Positions 6,580 through 13,964 of a stretch of DNA of 32,486 bases are shown here, piece after piece. The stretch lies in contig NZ_AUMJ01000065.1 of NCBI RefSeq assembly GCF_000430625.1, positions 1 through 32,486 of the forward strand, given 5' to 3'. The stretch comes from Aneurinibacillus terranovensis DSM 18919 (lineage in GTDB: Bacteria > Bacillota > Bacilli > Aneurinibacillales > Aneurinibacillaceae). How positions within the stretch are numbered: the first letter of the stretch is position 1; the number at the start of each line of letters is the position of its first letter. The notes beneath the pieces were generated by a model. The model was given only the letters and a program-made list of their open reading frames with translations, had not been told where the DNA came from and ran no database searches. A program made the position numbers and the translations under genes.

Positions 6580-8058
6580 CTACATTGAAAATTCCAATTG
6601 CCCGACCGCTTCCCGATATCTTTCAAAGGACAGCATGGTTCCCGCCCCGGTACACAACTCCGGCAAATTCGCCCGAACAAGGTGCTCTGCAAACGGCGGT
6701 GGTACGGCGTTTCCGCATCGCGCTACCTGCGCAGACTTCGGATAAGACTTCCCATCAGCGTCCCGGTCAATGATGTAGTTTTTCGGGAATCCCTGTGCTG
6801 CAAAGAGTTCATGAGGCTCTAGCATTCGCATACCGATATTAACGATTTGATAGTCTTGTCCGTGAATGGTTATCAGACCAAATCTATCTTTTGTAGGAAC
6901 TGTATGTAGGGGTTCCCTCACATCCTGCCCGATACCGGCACCATAGTATTTCAGCAGGAACGCCCGGACTTCTCCGAGATGGTTACCGCCAGCCGTTATG
7001 GTCGGCATCGGTTTAGTTACCGGTTGTCCATCCTTACAGGTCCCGCGCAGCTTGATTAAATGGCTGGTGACTAATGCGAACCGATTAGCCGTGCTGATAG
7101 TATGCAGGGGATCTCCCGGCTCATGACCGTGTACTTCTGTATGTGATGTTTCACCGTAGTATTTTGCTATGAACGGTGTTACCATTCCCCATCCGTTTTT
7201 TGCTGTGATAGTCTTCAACGGGTCATAAATTGAGTCTGTGTAATGATGATCAGAGCCACTGTAATTAACACGGATTATAAATGGATTCGGGTTCTCCAAC
7301 ACAAACCGCTGAATCCCCCGCGCTATGCGTCGTAGTGTGTTCTCAGCCAGTGGTCTTTTTCTCTCAAATATGCTCGGACAAGGAAGCGACCAATCAATGA
7401 TTTCCGCTGCCGTTCTCCATGGTTTCAGCTTTCCTGCCTTAACCTCTTCGCTCTTTGGGTCACCGTGTGTCGGCTTCGGCCAAACGATCGGCTGTCCGTC
7501 ACAACGCGCAATCAAAAATAGTCTTTTTCGGATGGTCGGCGCACCGTAGTCACACGCTCGAAGTTCCCGACAATCTACTTCGTAGCCTTGTCGCTTCAAT
7601 GCATTCACAAATGCTTGAAACGTTTTGCCCTTTTTCTTTGGGTCGGGCTGCCCGTTCTCCAGTAGCGGCCCCCATGTCTTGAATTCTTCGACATTCTCAA
7701 GCATGATGATTCGCGGCCGGACTGTCGCCGCCCATCTGACAGCTACCCACGCCAGCCCCCGTATCCCTTTCTCAACCGGCTTGCCGCCTTTAGCCTTAGA
7801 GAAGTGTTTACAATCAGGACTAAACCACGCCAGCGCAACCGGCCTGCCTCTCACTGCTTTTCGCGGATCCACATCCCACACCGACTCACAGTAGTGTTCC
7901 GTTTCCGGATGGTTCGCCTTGTGCATTGCAATGGCCGAAGGGTCATGATTGATAGCAATGTCTACGCTGCGCCCGGTTGCCATCTCAATACCGGTGCTAG
8001 CCCCGCCCCCGCCGGCGAAGTTATCTACGATGATTTCTCTGACTGCTTTCCTCTTCAT
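6580..8058 (-). CDS. DNA (cytosine-5) methyltransferase
   Basis: The protein is 492 aa from the ATG at 8,058 (AGGAGG four bases upstream). It has motif I DNFAGGGGASTG, a motif IV-type WFSPDCKHFSKAKGG with the catalytic cysteine in a Pro-Asp-Cys context, motif VI LENVEEF, and C-terminal IGMRMLEPHELFAAQGFP and GNAVPPP (motifs IX-X). It transfers a methyl group from SAM to C5 of cytosine in DNA. No cognate endonuclease is seen, so it is probably an orphan that protects phage DNA from host restriction. Large size and the PDC variant match a subgroup of phage enzymes. The C-terminus is QLEFSM, a weak clamp-like motif. It starts 15 bp after the PP-loop gene. Confidence 0.93.
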   Translation of the reverse strand: MKRKAVREIIVDNFAGGGGASTGIEMATGRSVDIAINHDPSAIAMHKANHPETEHYCESVWDVDPRKAVRGRPVALAWFSPDCKHFSKAKGGKPVEKGIRGLAWVAVRWAATVRPRIIMLENVEEFKTWGPLLENGQPDPKKKGKTFQAFVNALKRQGYEVDCRELRACDYGAPTIRKRLFLIARCDGQPIVWPKPTHGDPKSEEVKAGKLKPWRTAAEIIDWSLPCPSIFERKRPLAENTLRRIARGIQRFVLENPNPFIIRVNYSGSDHHYTDSIYDPLKTITAKNGWGMVTPFIAKYYGETSHTEVHGHEPGDPLHTISTANRFALVTSHLIKLRGTCKDGQPVTKPMPTITAGGNHLGEVRAFLLKYYGAGIGQDVREPLHTVPTKDRFGLITIHGQDYQIVNIGMRMLEPHELFAAQGFPKNYIIDRDADGKSYPKSAQVARCGNAVPPPFAEHLVRANLPELCTGAGTMLSFERYREAVGQLEFSM

Positions 8059-8072
8059 TGTTCCTCCTCCCG

Positions 8073-8882
8073 CTAAACTCCGCACATTCCTTCACATTCG
8101 TTATCAAAAAGATCTATAGTTATCTGGTTTTCATGCAGATAGACTTCGTCCAATGGCTGGCAAGAACCGTGAAGATAAGGTTTACCTTTAAGTCTGTGTA
8201 ATTTTTTTATCGCTCTGTCCATCTCAACCGCTTCTTCCCAAGCCTCTTTATCGTTTAATTTCATATCCAACCACAAAGCATCATTGTGGAACGGACAGCC
8301 AACGCAGGAGCTTTTAGGAGGCTGTGGATAGCCTTTTCTCTCCATCCAGGAGAGGCAATCCAACCGGTTCATTCTTTTTTCAATCAGTGGCCACCGGTGT
8401 TCAATCCATTTTTCTCGACTAGGTTTAACCCGTTGAATTTCATCTGTGCTTATTCCCATCCAAAGTGTTACCTTCTCTTTAATCCGCTGGCGAGGTTTAT
8501 ACCCAAGTAACTCTCGTATTTTTTTCTGTATAGGACGAATCTTATATTCTGCTGTACATTGCCGTTTCGCCATCCCTCTAGTACCGTCTTTATTGATTAA
8601 GTGGAACGGCAGATTCGTAAATCCCGCTTTACCAGTTTTACTTTCAGAATTTATGGCGAAGAGTAGATCATCTTTGATGTTTTTCTCCTGCGTAACAATA
8701 ACTTTTATCCCGAACTTAGCAGCTTCTTTTTTTAGCCATTCGAGGTGTTGATACACTTTCTTTGGTTCCCAACCCGTATCAGCGAAGATGGCGTAATCTG
8801 GCTTTGGAGTGATTTCTCCATGTGCGGCCATAAGCAGCATAGTCGTTGATTGAACTCCGGCCCCTAAACTGATGATGTTCAT
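8073..8882 (-). CDS. PAPS-reductase-like PP-loop enzyme (adenine nucleotide alpha hydrolase fold)
   Basis: The product is 269 aa from the ATG at 8,882 (GGGAGGAGGG upstream; a longer frame lacks a ribosome site). It opens MNIISLGAGVQSTTMLL, a PP-loop. YAIFADTGWEPKKVY and an RQCTAEYKIRPI block follow, as in PAPS reductases. KSSCVGCPFHND near residue 200 is a conserved cysteine pair of the phage branch. Known relatives adenylate or reduce sulfur compounds, and others install sulfur in nucleic acids. The C-terminal QITIDLF resembles a hexameric clamp-binding motif. Coupling to the methyltransferase suggests a DNA-modification or counter-defence role; sulfate assimilation is the alternative. Confidence 0.85.
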   Translation of the reverse strand: MNIISLGAGVQSTTMLLMAAHGEITPKPDYAIFADTGWEPKKVYQHLEWLKKEAAKFGIKVIVTQEKNIKDDLLFAINSESKTGKAGFTNLPFHLINKDGTRGMAKRQCTAEYKIRPIQKKIRELLGYKPRQRIKEKVTLWMGISTDEIQRVKPSREKWIEHRWPLIEKRMNRLDCLSWMERKGYPQPPKSSCVGCPFHNDALWLDMKLNDKEAWEEAVEMDRAIKKLHRLKGKPYLHGSCQPLDEVYLHENQITIDLFDNECEGMCGV

Positions 8883-8985
8883 TGCTTTCCTCCCTCCTCC
8901 CGCTTCTTCCGGCATCCCGGACCAATATAATCCACCCACCAGCGCCCGGGAGGACGCCGGTAGGCAACCGATTATTTCAACACTC

Positions 8986-9660
8986 TTACGCAGCTCCATT
9001 TTGCTGCTCTTCTTCGCCTTCATCCTTGCCTTCCGACTCGTTTGCCTCAGGCTTATCCTCTGCTTCAGCTATTGTTTTACCCTCCTGCTTCGGCTGCTCT
9101 TTATCTTGTCTCCATTCATCCCACTTCATAGCCAACGGAGCGATACGCTTCCGGTATTCGTCCACCAGCTCCACAATCTTGCCGGATGATATTTCTAACT
9201 CGGAAGCCAGCTTCATGTACGTTTCGCCTTCCAGACGGCGCTTCACGATATTGGCAAAGTCATATGGCAGATCGTCAAAACTCGGAGCCAAGCCACTCAA
9301 AATGAATTCATCGATGATTTCGCGTTCAGCTTGTTCTTTCTCTTCAACCGTGGGGATTTTCTCCTTCGGAAGACCAAGATCAACTTCCAACTGTTCTCCT
9401 TCCGGCTTTACTTCATGTACGACGCCCTTGTCATCTACCTTGTAGGTTTTTAATGGTTCATTGGTTTGAGCGTTTAGCACAACGTTGTAGTTCACAATAA
9501 GCGATTCCAACGCCACATCTACCCGGCAACCAATCATTTCAGATAGAGAATCGAGTTTCCCTTTCAGCTCATCGCTGGGAACAACCAGCAAGATTTCTTT
9601 CTCCCCGTTCGGCTTTAGATTCACTTTCTTTACAAGTCCCTTCAACTCGATATATGGCAT
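8986..9660 (-). CDS. Phage protein with beta-rich N-terminus, HTH-like segment and acidic tail
   Basis: The 224-aa product begins MPYIELKGLVKKVNLKPNG, a beta-strand pattern that continues to about residue 90. A helical segment, GETYMKLASELEISSGKIVE, reads like a helix-turn-helix at about 150-168. The last 40 residues are Glu/Lys-rich and end EGEEEQQNGAA. It sits between RusA and the PP-loop enzyme. No SSB is found among the recombination genes, and a beta domain plus acidic tail is compatible with a single-strand-binding role, but this is speculation. No family is recognised. Confidence 0.65.
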   Translation of the reverse strand: MPYIELKGLVKKVNLKPNGEKEILLVVPSDELKGKLDSLSEMIGCRVDVALESLIVNYNVVLNAQTNEPLKTYKVDDKGVVHEVKPEGEQLEVDLGLPKEKIPTVEEKEQAEREIIDEFILSGLAPSFDDLPYDFANIVKRRLEGETYMKLASELEISSGKIVELVDEYRKRIAPLAMKWDEWRQDKEQPKQEGKTIAEAEDKPEANESEGKDEGEEEQQNGAA

Positions 9661-9680
9661 CTTTCATTTCTCCTCTCGTT

Positions 9681-10121
9681 TTAGATAATTGATAACTGCT
9701 GCGCTTGTTCCTCAAGTTCCTGAACCTTCACTTCAATCCGTGGCCGCTGGCTGTAGAACTTGGCGACTGTCACGCTCACGATCTGACTGTCGTCTTTCCA
9801 GATGACCTTATTCAATGCGTCCTTGATTCCCTTGACGTAATTGTCCGCATCCGGCTTTGTTGTCGGCCGTATCTGCCCGGCTTCTGCAGCAGCTGTTTTC
9901 TTCTTGCTGAATGATTTCGGGATTGGCCGATACACATTGACAACCATCACCAACGGCCCTTCTAACAATGCTGCTGGAGCGTGTTCGGATGCTACCAGTC
10001 TGACGTAGTCTTTATAGTCCCGGGACTTTGCCGGGTCGTACATCCGGACATGGCCGTTTATCGTTGATGCCCGGGGTCTGCCTTGTGCTATGGGTTCGCC
10101 ATAGACTGTGAATTGGATCAT
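9681..10121 (-). CDS. rusA: RusA-family Holliday junction resolvase
   Basis: The 146-aa product has the RusA signature TTKPDADNYVKGIKDALNKV with DDSQIV just after; the aspartates are the metal-binding catalytic residues. It begins with the family's short strand, MIQFTVYGEPIAQGRPRAS. RusA dimers nick four-way junctions symmetrically and would resolve branched DNA made by the RecT/YqaJ pathway and by replication. Length and motif order are normal. It lies 5 bp after the zinc-finger/HTH gene. Confidence 0.93.
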   Translation of the reverse strand: MIQFTVYGEPIAQGRPRASTINGHVRMYDPAKSRDYKDYVRLVASEHAPAALLEGPLVMVVNVYRPIPKSFSKKKTAAAEAGQIRPTTKPDADNYVKGIKDALNKVIWKDDSQIVSVTVAKFYSQRPRIEVKVQELEEQAQQLSII

Positions 10122-10125
10122 CCTC

Positions 10126-10521
10126 TCACCCCGCTATCAGCCCTTGTTTACGCCATCTTGCCTTCCGTTTCTGGAATCCTGACCGCGATATTCCGTGAAG
10201 CTTGGCGATTTCATGATCCAGAAGCCCCTGCTTTTTCTTTGCCTGGTATTCTTCTACAGTCAAATCGACATATACCACAGGATGTCCTGCCGATTTTTTT
10301 TCCTTTTCCGATGAGCTAACAAGCATGGTACCGAGGGCTCTCATTTGTATCCCGATCGGGCATTCATTGATGCAGTATTTTTGCAGATTCTGATTAGCCT
10401 CGTCCCAGGCACGGCCTTTTGTTCCTTTTATCGCTTGCTTCTTCGTTTCGCACATTGCACAATGATCGTCTAGTAACCCACATATCTGCAGCCGAACCGC
10501 TTTTTTCTCCTCTCTTGTCAA
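10126..10521 (-). CDS. Zinc-finger (C2HCIx2C type) and HTH phage protein
   Basis: A TTG start at 10,521 is preferred because GGGAGG lies eight bases upstream, giving 131 aa. DDHCAMCETKK and YCINECPIGIQMRALG form the zinc-binding pattern of the small C2HCIx2C phage family. The C-terminal part, DHEIAKLHGISRSGFQKRK, is a helix-turn-helix. Such proteins sit in early operons and may be regulators; the role is unproven. A second TTG at 10,542 in the same frame lacks a ribosome site. Confidence 0.75.
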   Translation of the reverse strand: MTREEKKAVRLQICGLLDDHCAMCETKKQAIKGTKGRAWDEANQNLQKYCINECPIGIQMRALGTMLVSSSEKEKKSAGHPVVYVDLTVEEYQAKKKQGLLDHEIAKLHGISRSGFQKRKARWRKQGLIAG

Positions 10522-10523
10522 CT

Positions 10524-10670
10524 CTATTTCCTCCCGTTCCAACTCGGCCGACCACCGCCGACCTTGTATGAATTCACATGGCTAACTGCGCTGGTATCCC
10601 GGGCCCAATCCGCGATTTTCTTCGGGATGATGACAGGTGCTGGACCGTGGCGTTTTTTCTGTTCACTCAA
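10524..10670 (-). CDS. Small basic phage protein
   Basis: A 48-codon frame runs from TTG (10,670) to TAG (10,524). It reads MSEQKKRHGPAPVIIPKKI and ends RPSWNGRK. GGAAGG lies about seven bases before the TTG. The gene overlaps the end of the upstream gene and almost touches the next start, so it fills an otherwise empty gap. No family is recognised. Confidence 0.6.
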   Translation of the reverse strand: MSEQKKRHGPAPVIIPKKIADWARDTSAVSHVNSYKVGGGRPSWNGRK

Positions 10671-11082
10671 CAGCTTCACCTTCCCAGCCGACTGCTTTCA
10701 ACGCCGCCAAACATATTGCTAGTTCAGGCGTTTTCGCTCGTACCCCTTCGTCCCGAGATAATGAACCTCTATCAATCGGATGAAAACATGCGTAATGAGG
10801 AACTTTTTTGTGCATATTTCGTCCAAAGTCATCGCATTGATATACATGTGTATTTCTTAACCTCTCAACCACTTGCCAAGCAGCTGCTATATTGGTTGAT
10901 GGAGAAAATATATACTTCAACCATCTTTCCCTGGTGTATTCAACTACCTCTACATCGCCACCAGAAATAAAATAGTAAGTTTCAGCGGTATCGAGTTGGT
11001 TGTAAAATGTTTCTGTACATAGTTCATACCCCATTACCTTTTCAGCGATCAATGTATCAAGTTCACGCCCTGCCTTCATCAC
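10663..11082 (-). CDS. Phage ABA-sandwich domain protein
   Basis: This 139-aa protein contains GRELDTLIAEKVMGYE at the start, SPSTNIAAAWQVVERL in the middle and TPELAICLAALKAVGWE at the end. These are the hallmarks of the ABA-sandwich family common in phage early regions; function unknown. It begins GTG-ATG, overlapping the stop of the upstream gene, with GGAGG about seven bases before the GTG. Confidence 0.75.
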   Translation of the reverse strand: MMKAGRELDTLIAEKVMGYELCTETFYNQLDTAETYYFISGGDVEVVEYTRERWLKYIFSPSTNIAAAWQVVERLRNTHVYQCDDFGRNMHKKVPHYACFHPIDRGSLSRDEGVRAKTPELAICLAALKAVGWEGEAVE

Positions 11083-11246
11083 ACATCATCCTCCGTTTCA
11101 ATCTCCCAGCTCATATCCCGCTTGATACGAAACCCCGTAATCCGCTTGTCCAAATCCAACTTGTACAGCTGCTGCAGCATGCTTTCTAAGCAGCAGATGA
11201 GCGCTCTGACCGTTGCTTTGGCCGGAAGTAATACCCGGCAAATCAT
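11079..11246 (-). CDS. Small phage protein
   Basis: The product is 55 aa from the ATG at 11,246, which overlaps the upstream stop as ATGA and has GAGAGGG seven bases before. The sequence has two short beta/alpha segments (MICRVLLPAKATVRALICC; RITGFRIKRDMSWEIE). It is in a tight chain of overlapping genes after the helicase loader. Not recognised. Confidence 0.6.
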   Translation of the reverse strand: MICRVLLPAKATVRALICCLESMLQQLYKLDLDKRITGFRIKRDMSWEIETEDDV

Positions 11247-11410
11247 GCGATATCCCTCTCGATTCTTTCCATGGCTTCCAACATCACCTGTATTTCCTTG
11301 ACCGCTTGCTCCTGCTTCCTTTGGGCCACTTCGCAGTAACAAGGTTTAACCATCACACCATAGGTCCGTTCATCCTGCACAACGCCTGTATCTCCGCATA
11401 CCTGGCACAT
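11243..11410 (-). CDS. Small zinc-ribbon-like protein
   Basis: The product is 55 aa from the ATG at 11,410. It begins MCQVCGDTGVVQDE and contains KPCYCEVAQRKQ, so four cysteines (CxxC...CxC) resemble the DnaJ-type or helicase-loader zinc ribbon; a helical tail follows. The start overlaps the dnaC-like stop as TAATG and uses GGGAGG inside the dnaC end. A role with the loader is plausible but unproven. Confidence 0.65.
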   Translation of the reverse strand: MCQVCGDTGVVQDERTYGVMVKPCYCEVAQRKQEQAVKEIQVMLEAMERIERDIA

Positions 11411-12243
11411 TAATTTGCCTCCCTGAGTCGGTAATTTAATTCCTTGCGACTTCCCTGTAGCAGAACGGTGTAATCCCTGCACATCTCGTAAATCCTGGAA
11501 CCAATAGCTTCGTCAATCTCGCAGATTTGGTCAATGTCACGTTCGGATGAAATCATGATTGGCAAATGATTTAAGTACCGATAATTCACGATTGCAAATA
11601 GTTGTTCGAGCTGAAAAGGAGTTGGTTCTTTCCGACCTTTGAATAAATCGTCAATAAACAGGACATCCACTTTCTGCATTCGCTGCACTTTTTCATGCAG
11701 CAGGTCAAAATCATCTTTCAGCTCATTCAGCAGGTCAACCCAGGTAAAATACAGAACTCCAACGCCTTTTCGCATGAGATTGTTGGAAACAGCCATGAGA
11801 AGGTGTGTTTTCCCACATCCCGGATTGCCAAGTAGCGCTATACTGTTTTTCCGTTCATTTCGAAATCTATCAAAGTATTTGAGATAGTCTTGCGCCGTTT
11901 CATAGGCGTCAACTACACACTTGGGCCGGTTTTCCGTGATGAAATTTCGAAAGCCAAGCTTCTGAAACTCTTCGGTAATCTGGCTGGACTTAAACATCCG
12001 CTTAGTTTTCTTTTGTTCCCGGCATTCGCAGAATCTCCAGTATTCACGACCATCCTCACCGCGGACGATATAGCCCTCTTTGTCCTGGCATTTCTCGCAC
12101 TCATAGGTAGGATGGTTTGTGGAGTCTTCCTGTCCGACCTTTTGCAATCGAAGTGTCTCCAGCCCCTGAAGGATATCCGCCATGCTTTTCGGTTGGCTCG
12201 CTTTCTGCCATGCTGGAGCCCAAGCTCTTTCCGGTTGTGCCAT
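11410..12243 (-). CDS. DnaC/DnaI-type replicative helicase loader
   Basis: The 277-aa AAA+ protein has Walker A GNPGCGKTHLL (about 138-148) and Walker B VDVLFIDDLF (about 194-203). The arginine-finger region ends in SRIYEMCRDY. An N-terminal zinc-binding part carries CEKCQDKEG and FCECREQ. It loads the hexameric helicase at the phage origin together with the DnaD-like protein encoded just upstream. The ATG at 12,243 has AAAGGAGGG upstream. Its first 143 bases overlap the dnaD-like frame, which is unusual. Confidence 0.9.
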   Translation of the reverse strand: MAQPERAWAPAWQKASQPKSMADILQGLETLRLQKVGQEDSTNHPTYECEKCQDKEGYIVRGEDGREYWRFCECREQKKTKRMFKSSQITEEFQKLGFRNFITENRPKCVVDAYETAQDYLKYFDRFRNERKNSIALLGNPGCGKTHLLMAVSNNLMRKGVGVLYFTWVDLLNELKDDFDLLHEKVQRMQKVDVLFIDDLFKGRKEPTPFQLEQLFAIVNYRYLNHLPIMISSERDIDQICEIDEAIGSRIYEMCRDYTVLLQGSRKELNYRLREAN

Positions 12244-12994
12244 GCACTGTCCCTCCTTTTATCACGGTTAAGTTTTTGTTTCGAAAAGCTGCTTGTAATC
12301 TATCAATGTCCTCCACCGTTCTAGCGCCTTGCGATACCCAATCGTTGATCATCTTTTCAAGCAAACGAAAATTAGGAGCCTTGTCTGCAGACTTACAGCA
12401 TTCCTCAATGGCTTTATAAACAAAGTCGTCTCCAAGGACCGTGATCCATTTCTCTAAGGCTGCTTGTTCTGGTAGACTCGGAAAAATACGTATCGTATTT
12501 TGATAGAGTTCATATGCCGTCATCTTTTTTTGCACAGGCGCTTTTTTTTGCTGCTTCTGCTGCTGCTTTTCTTTTTGTTTATGTTTCTGTTTATGTTTAA
12601 TTAATGTGGAACACTTTACCGCATATTTTGCAGAACACTTTACCGTACGTTTTACCGTATACTTTACGGAAAATTTTGCGGTAAGCTTTGTTTTTGCTTG
12701 TTCTTTCGTTTCTGCTTCGAAAGGAATAATGCGATATTTTCCCGCTTTTTGAGTTCCCTGCTTTTTATACTCGATTCGACCTTTTTGGACCAAAGTATTT
12801 CGATACTTTTGAAGAGAACGCTCTGATATGCTCAACTTCGCCTGCAAGGTTAAATTAGCTACCGTAAACCACTCTGACCAACCACATTTGTTATTTATGG
12901 ACATTAAGTGGAACCATAAACACTGCGTGGTTGCATCTAACGGGTTTGTTTCGAGCCAATTTGTGAAGGCGTTCAGTTCTTTTATGTAGTTCAT
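12101..12994 (-). CDS. DnaD-like replication initiator carrying internal iterons
   Basis: The 297-aa protein has an N-terminal winged-helix domain (LDATTQCLWFHLMSINNKCG; LSISERSLQKYRNTLVQKG). A basic linker of tetrapeptide repeats follows (KFSV, KYTV, KRTV, KCSA, KYAV), then a Lys/Gln-rich stretch. The C-terminal DnaD/DnaB2 domain is at about 155-230 (AYELYQNTIRIFPSLPEQAAL). Such phage proteins bind origin repeats and recruit the helicase through DnaC. The tetrapeptide repeats are encoded by a 12-bp DNA repeat, probably the origin. The last 48 codons overlap dnaC, so the natural stop may have been lost. The start overlaps the HNH stop as ATGA. Confidence 0.88.
   Translation of the reverse strand: MNYIKELNAFTNWLETNPLDATTQCLWFHLMSINNKCGWSEWFTVANLTLQAKLSISERSLQKYRNTLVQKGRIEYKKQGTQKAGKYRIIPFEAETKEQAKTKLTAKFSVKYTVKRTVKCSAKYAVKCSTLIKHKQKHKQKEKQQQKQQKKAPVQKKMTAYELYQNTIRIFPSLPEQAALEKWITVLGDDFVYKAIEECCKSADKAPNFRLLEKMINDWVSQGARTVEDIDRLQAAFRNKNLTVIKGGTVHGTTGKSLGSSMAESEPTEKHGGYPSGAGDTSIAKGRTGRLHKPSYL
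12540..12692. repeat. Candidate lambda-type replication origin: 12-bp iterons plus A-rich tract
   Basis: Six abutting 12-bp units start at 12,609 (GAACACTTTACC), 12,621 (GCATATTTTGCA), 12,633 (GAACACTTTACC), 12,645 (GTACGTTTTACC), 12,657 (GTATACTTTACG) and 12,669 (GAAAATTTTGCG). A partial seventh follows at 12,681. Next to them, 12,540-12,605 is strongly strand-asymmetric (nearly all A/G with C on the minus strand), like the A-rich easily melted segment beside the iterons in the lambda O gene. Position inside the initiator gene and next to the helicase loader supports an origin. Confidence 0.7.
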
Positions 12995-13440
12995 GAAGTA
13001 TCGTTCTCCCTTCGAAGCCTGCCATCTCTATTTAAAAATTTCATTCCTGCTTCTTCAGGGGTTTTGCTCCCTTTTTTGGAATTGCAACTTCTACACGCGA
13101 CAACCAGGTTGTCCATCGTTGCTTCGCCGCCTCTTGACTCAGGATAAATATGGTCCAAGGTCAAATCGATTTTACTGTCGCAGTATCTGCATGTGTAATT
13201 GTCTCTTTCTAAAACAGCGGACCGAATATCTGGCGGAATTGTAGCTTTCGTATAAAAAGAAGCTTGAAGTTTTGTTTTCTGATTTGGATTAGTGTCCATA
13301 TAACCTTCATCTTCTAATTTCCAATAGCAAAGCTGACATATTCCCCAACCAGTTCCGATAAATTTCACAAACTTTAAATAATCTAATTCAGTAGATGACT
13401 TTTCACACCAGATGCATTTGTATCGTTCTGAGTCTCCCAT
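12991..13440 (-). CDS. HNH endonuclease
   Basis: The 149-aa product has an N-terminal cysteine pair (YKCIWCEKSS, GICQLCYW). The C-terminal HNH domain is CRYCDSKIDLTLDHIYPES followed by DNLVVACRSCNSKKG, with the His-Asn-His metal site and two structural CxxC pairs. It could be a free-standing homing-type nuclease or a working part of the replication module; the overlap with dnaD favours stable residence. Phage packaging HNH proteins are an alternative but usually sit by terminase. Confidence 0.88.
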   Translation of the reverse strand: MGDSERYKCIWCEKSSTELDYLKFVKFIGTGWGICQLCYWKLEDEGYMDTNPNQKTKLQASFYTKATIPPDIRSAVLERDNYTCRYCDSKIDLTLDHIYPESRGGEATMDNLVVACRSCNSKKGSKTPEEAGMKFLNRDGRLRRENDTS

Positions 13441-13453
13441 GGTGCAATATCCC

Positions 13454-13606
13454 CTACATCGGAAGCTTACGCTCCCGACCAGTCTCCCGATGCACCAGAT
13501 GTAGCTTGTCCGGCAAACTCTTGGTGACCAGCCAGTTCGCCGGGTTCAGTCTCGCAAATTGTATGGCTTGCTTCTGTTTTCGTGTCGGCCTTTTACCTGC
13601 CTTCAT
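13454..13606 (-). CDS. DUF6906-like small phage protein
   Basis: A 50-aa product starts MKAGKRPTRKQKQAIQFARL, followed by LNPANWLVTKSLPDKLHLVHRETG. The pattern (Lys-Arg-x-Thr-Arg-x-Gln-Lys, Pro-x-Asn-Trp-Leu-Val, His-Arg-Glu-Thr-Gly) is typical of the DUF6906 phage family. Its function is unknown. GGGGGAAG lies upstream of the ATG. Confidence 0.75.
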   Translation of the reverse strand: MKAGKRPTRKQKQAIQFARLNPANWLVTKSLPDKLHLVHRETGRERKLPM

Positions 13607-13636
13607 AGATTCTTCCCCCTAATAGATTGATAGGAA

Positions 13637-13650
13637 GGCGCCGGAGCGCC
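13637..13650. other. GC-rich intergenic hairpin
   Basis: GGCGC/GCGCC stem with a 4-nt loop lies just after the 77-aa gene's stop (minus strand). There is no T-run, so it is not a classical terminator. A similar hairpin follows recT's upstream neighbour at 13,937-13,955. Confidence 0.4.
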
Positions 13651-13662
13651 CCCGCTTACTTG

Positions 13663-13896
13663 TTACTCTTCAACCTCTTCTGCGTACCAGCTATCGATTG
13701 TTTGCTTAAACATCTTCGCAATTAGTTTCATTTCCTGTGGAGAACGAGGTCTATTCGGTCCGTGCTTTCTATATGTGGCAGCGTGCTTGATAAGTGTTGC
13801 TGTTACTTCCGTAAGCTCGACCAGCTTGTTCGAAGGTAAAGTTTGCTCTGGCGCTTCACCTGTCAGGAACAGCGGCATAACGATTGTTTTATCCAT
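13663..13896 (-). CDS. Small phage protein
   Basis: The 77-aa product starts MDKTIVMPLFLTGEAPEQTL and is otherwise helical (LVELTEVTATLIKHAATYRK; QEMKLIAKMFKQTIDSWYAE). GGAG lies six bases upstream of the ATG. It follows recT and is flanked by GC-rich hairpins on both sides. No family is recognised. Confidence 0.6.
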   Translation of the reverse strand: MDKTIVMPLFLTGEAPEQTLPSNKLVELTEVTATLIKHAATYRKHGPNRPRSPQEMKLIAKMFKQTIDSWYAEEVEE

Positions 13897-13936
13897 GACA
13901 ATCTCCTTTCGGTTTCCCTACGACATCATTTTGGAC

Positions 13937-13955
13937 GGGCACCAGGAAGGTGCCC
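13937..13955. other. GC-rich intergenic hairpin after recT
   Basis: GGGCACC/GGTGCCC, a perfect 7-bp stem with a 5-nt loop, lies downstream of recT. On the minus strand it is preceded by AAGCAGGGG, much like the hairpin at 13,637-13,650, and has no T-run. It may stabilise or punctuate the mRNA. Confidence 0.45.
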
Positions 13956-13964
13956 CTGCTTCTA

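Noticed and set aside
8882-8986. Short frame before the PP-loop gene reading RRPPGRWWVDYIGPGCRKKR and ending at its start codon
   Set aside because: It looks protein-like, but an in-frame stop precedes it and no start codon with a ribosome site exists except a GTG giving about 17 residues.
10578-10970. 130-codon plus-strand frame
   Set aside because: Antisense to the ABA-sandwich gene and the 48-aa gene, which have family motifs and ribosome sites; no ribosome site on the plus strand.
12540-12692. CRISPR array
   Set aside because: Units are 12 bp, abut without spacers and are inside a coding region; iterons explain them better.
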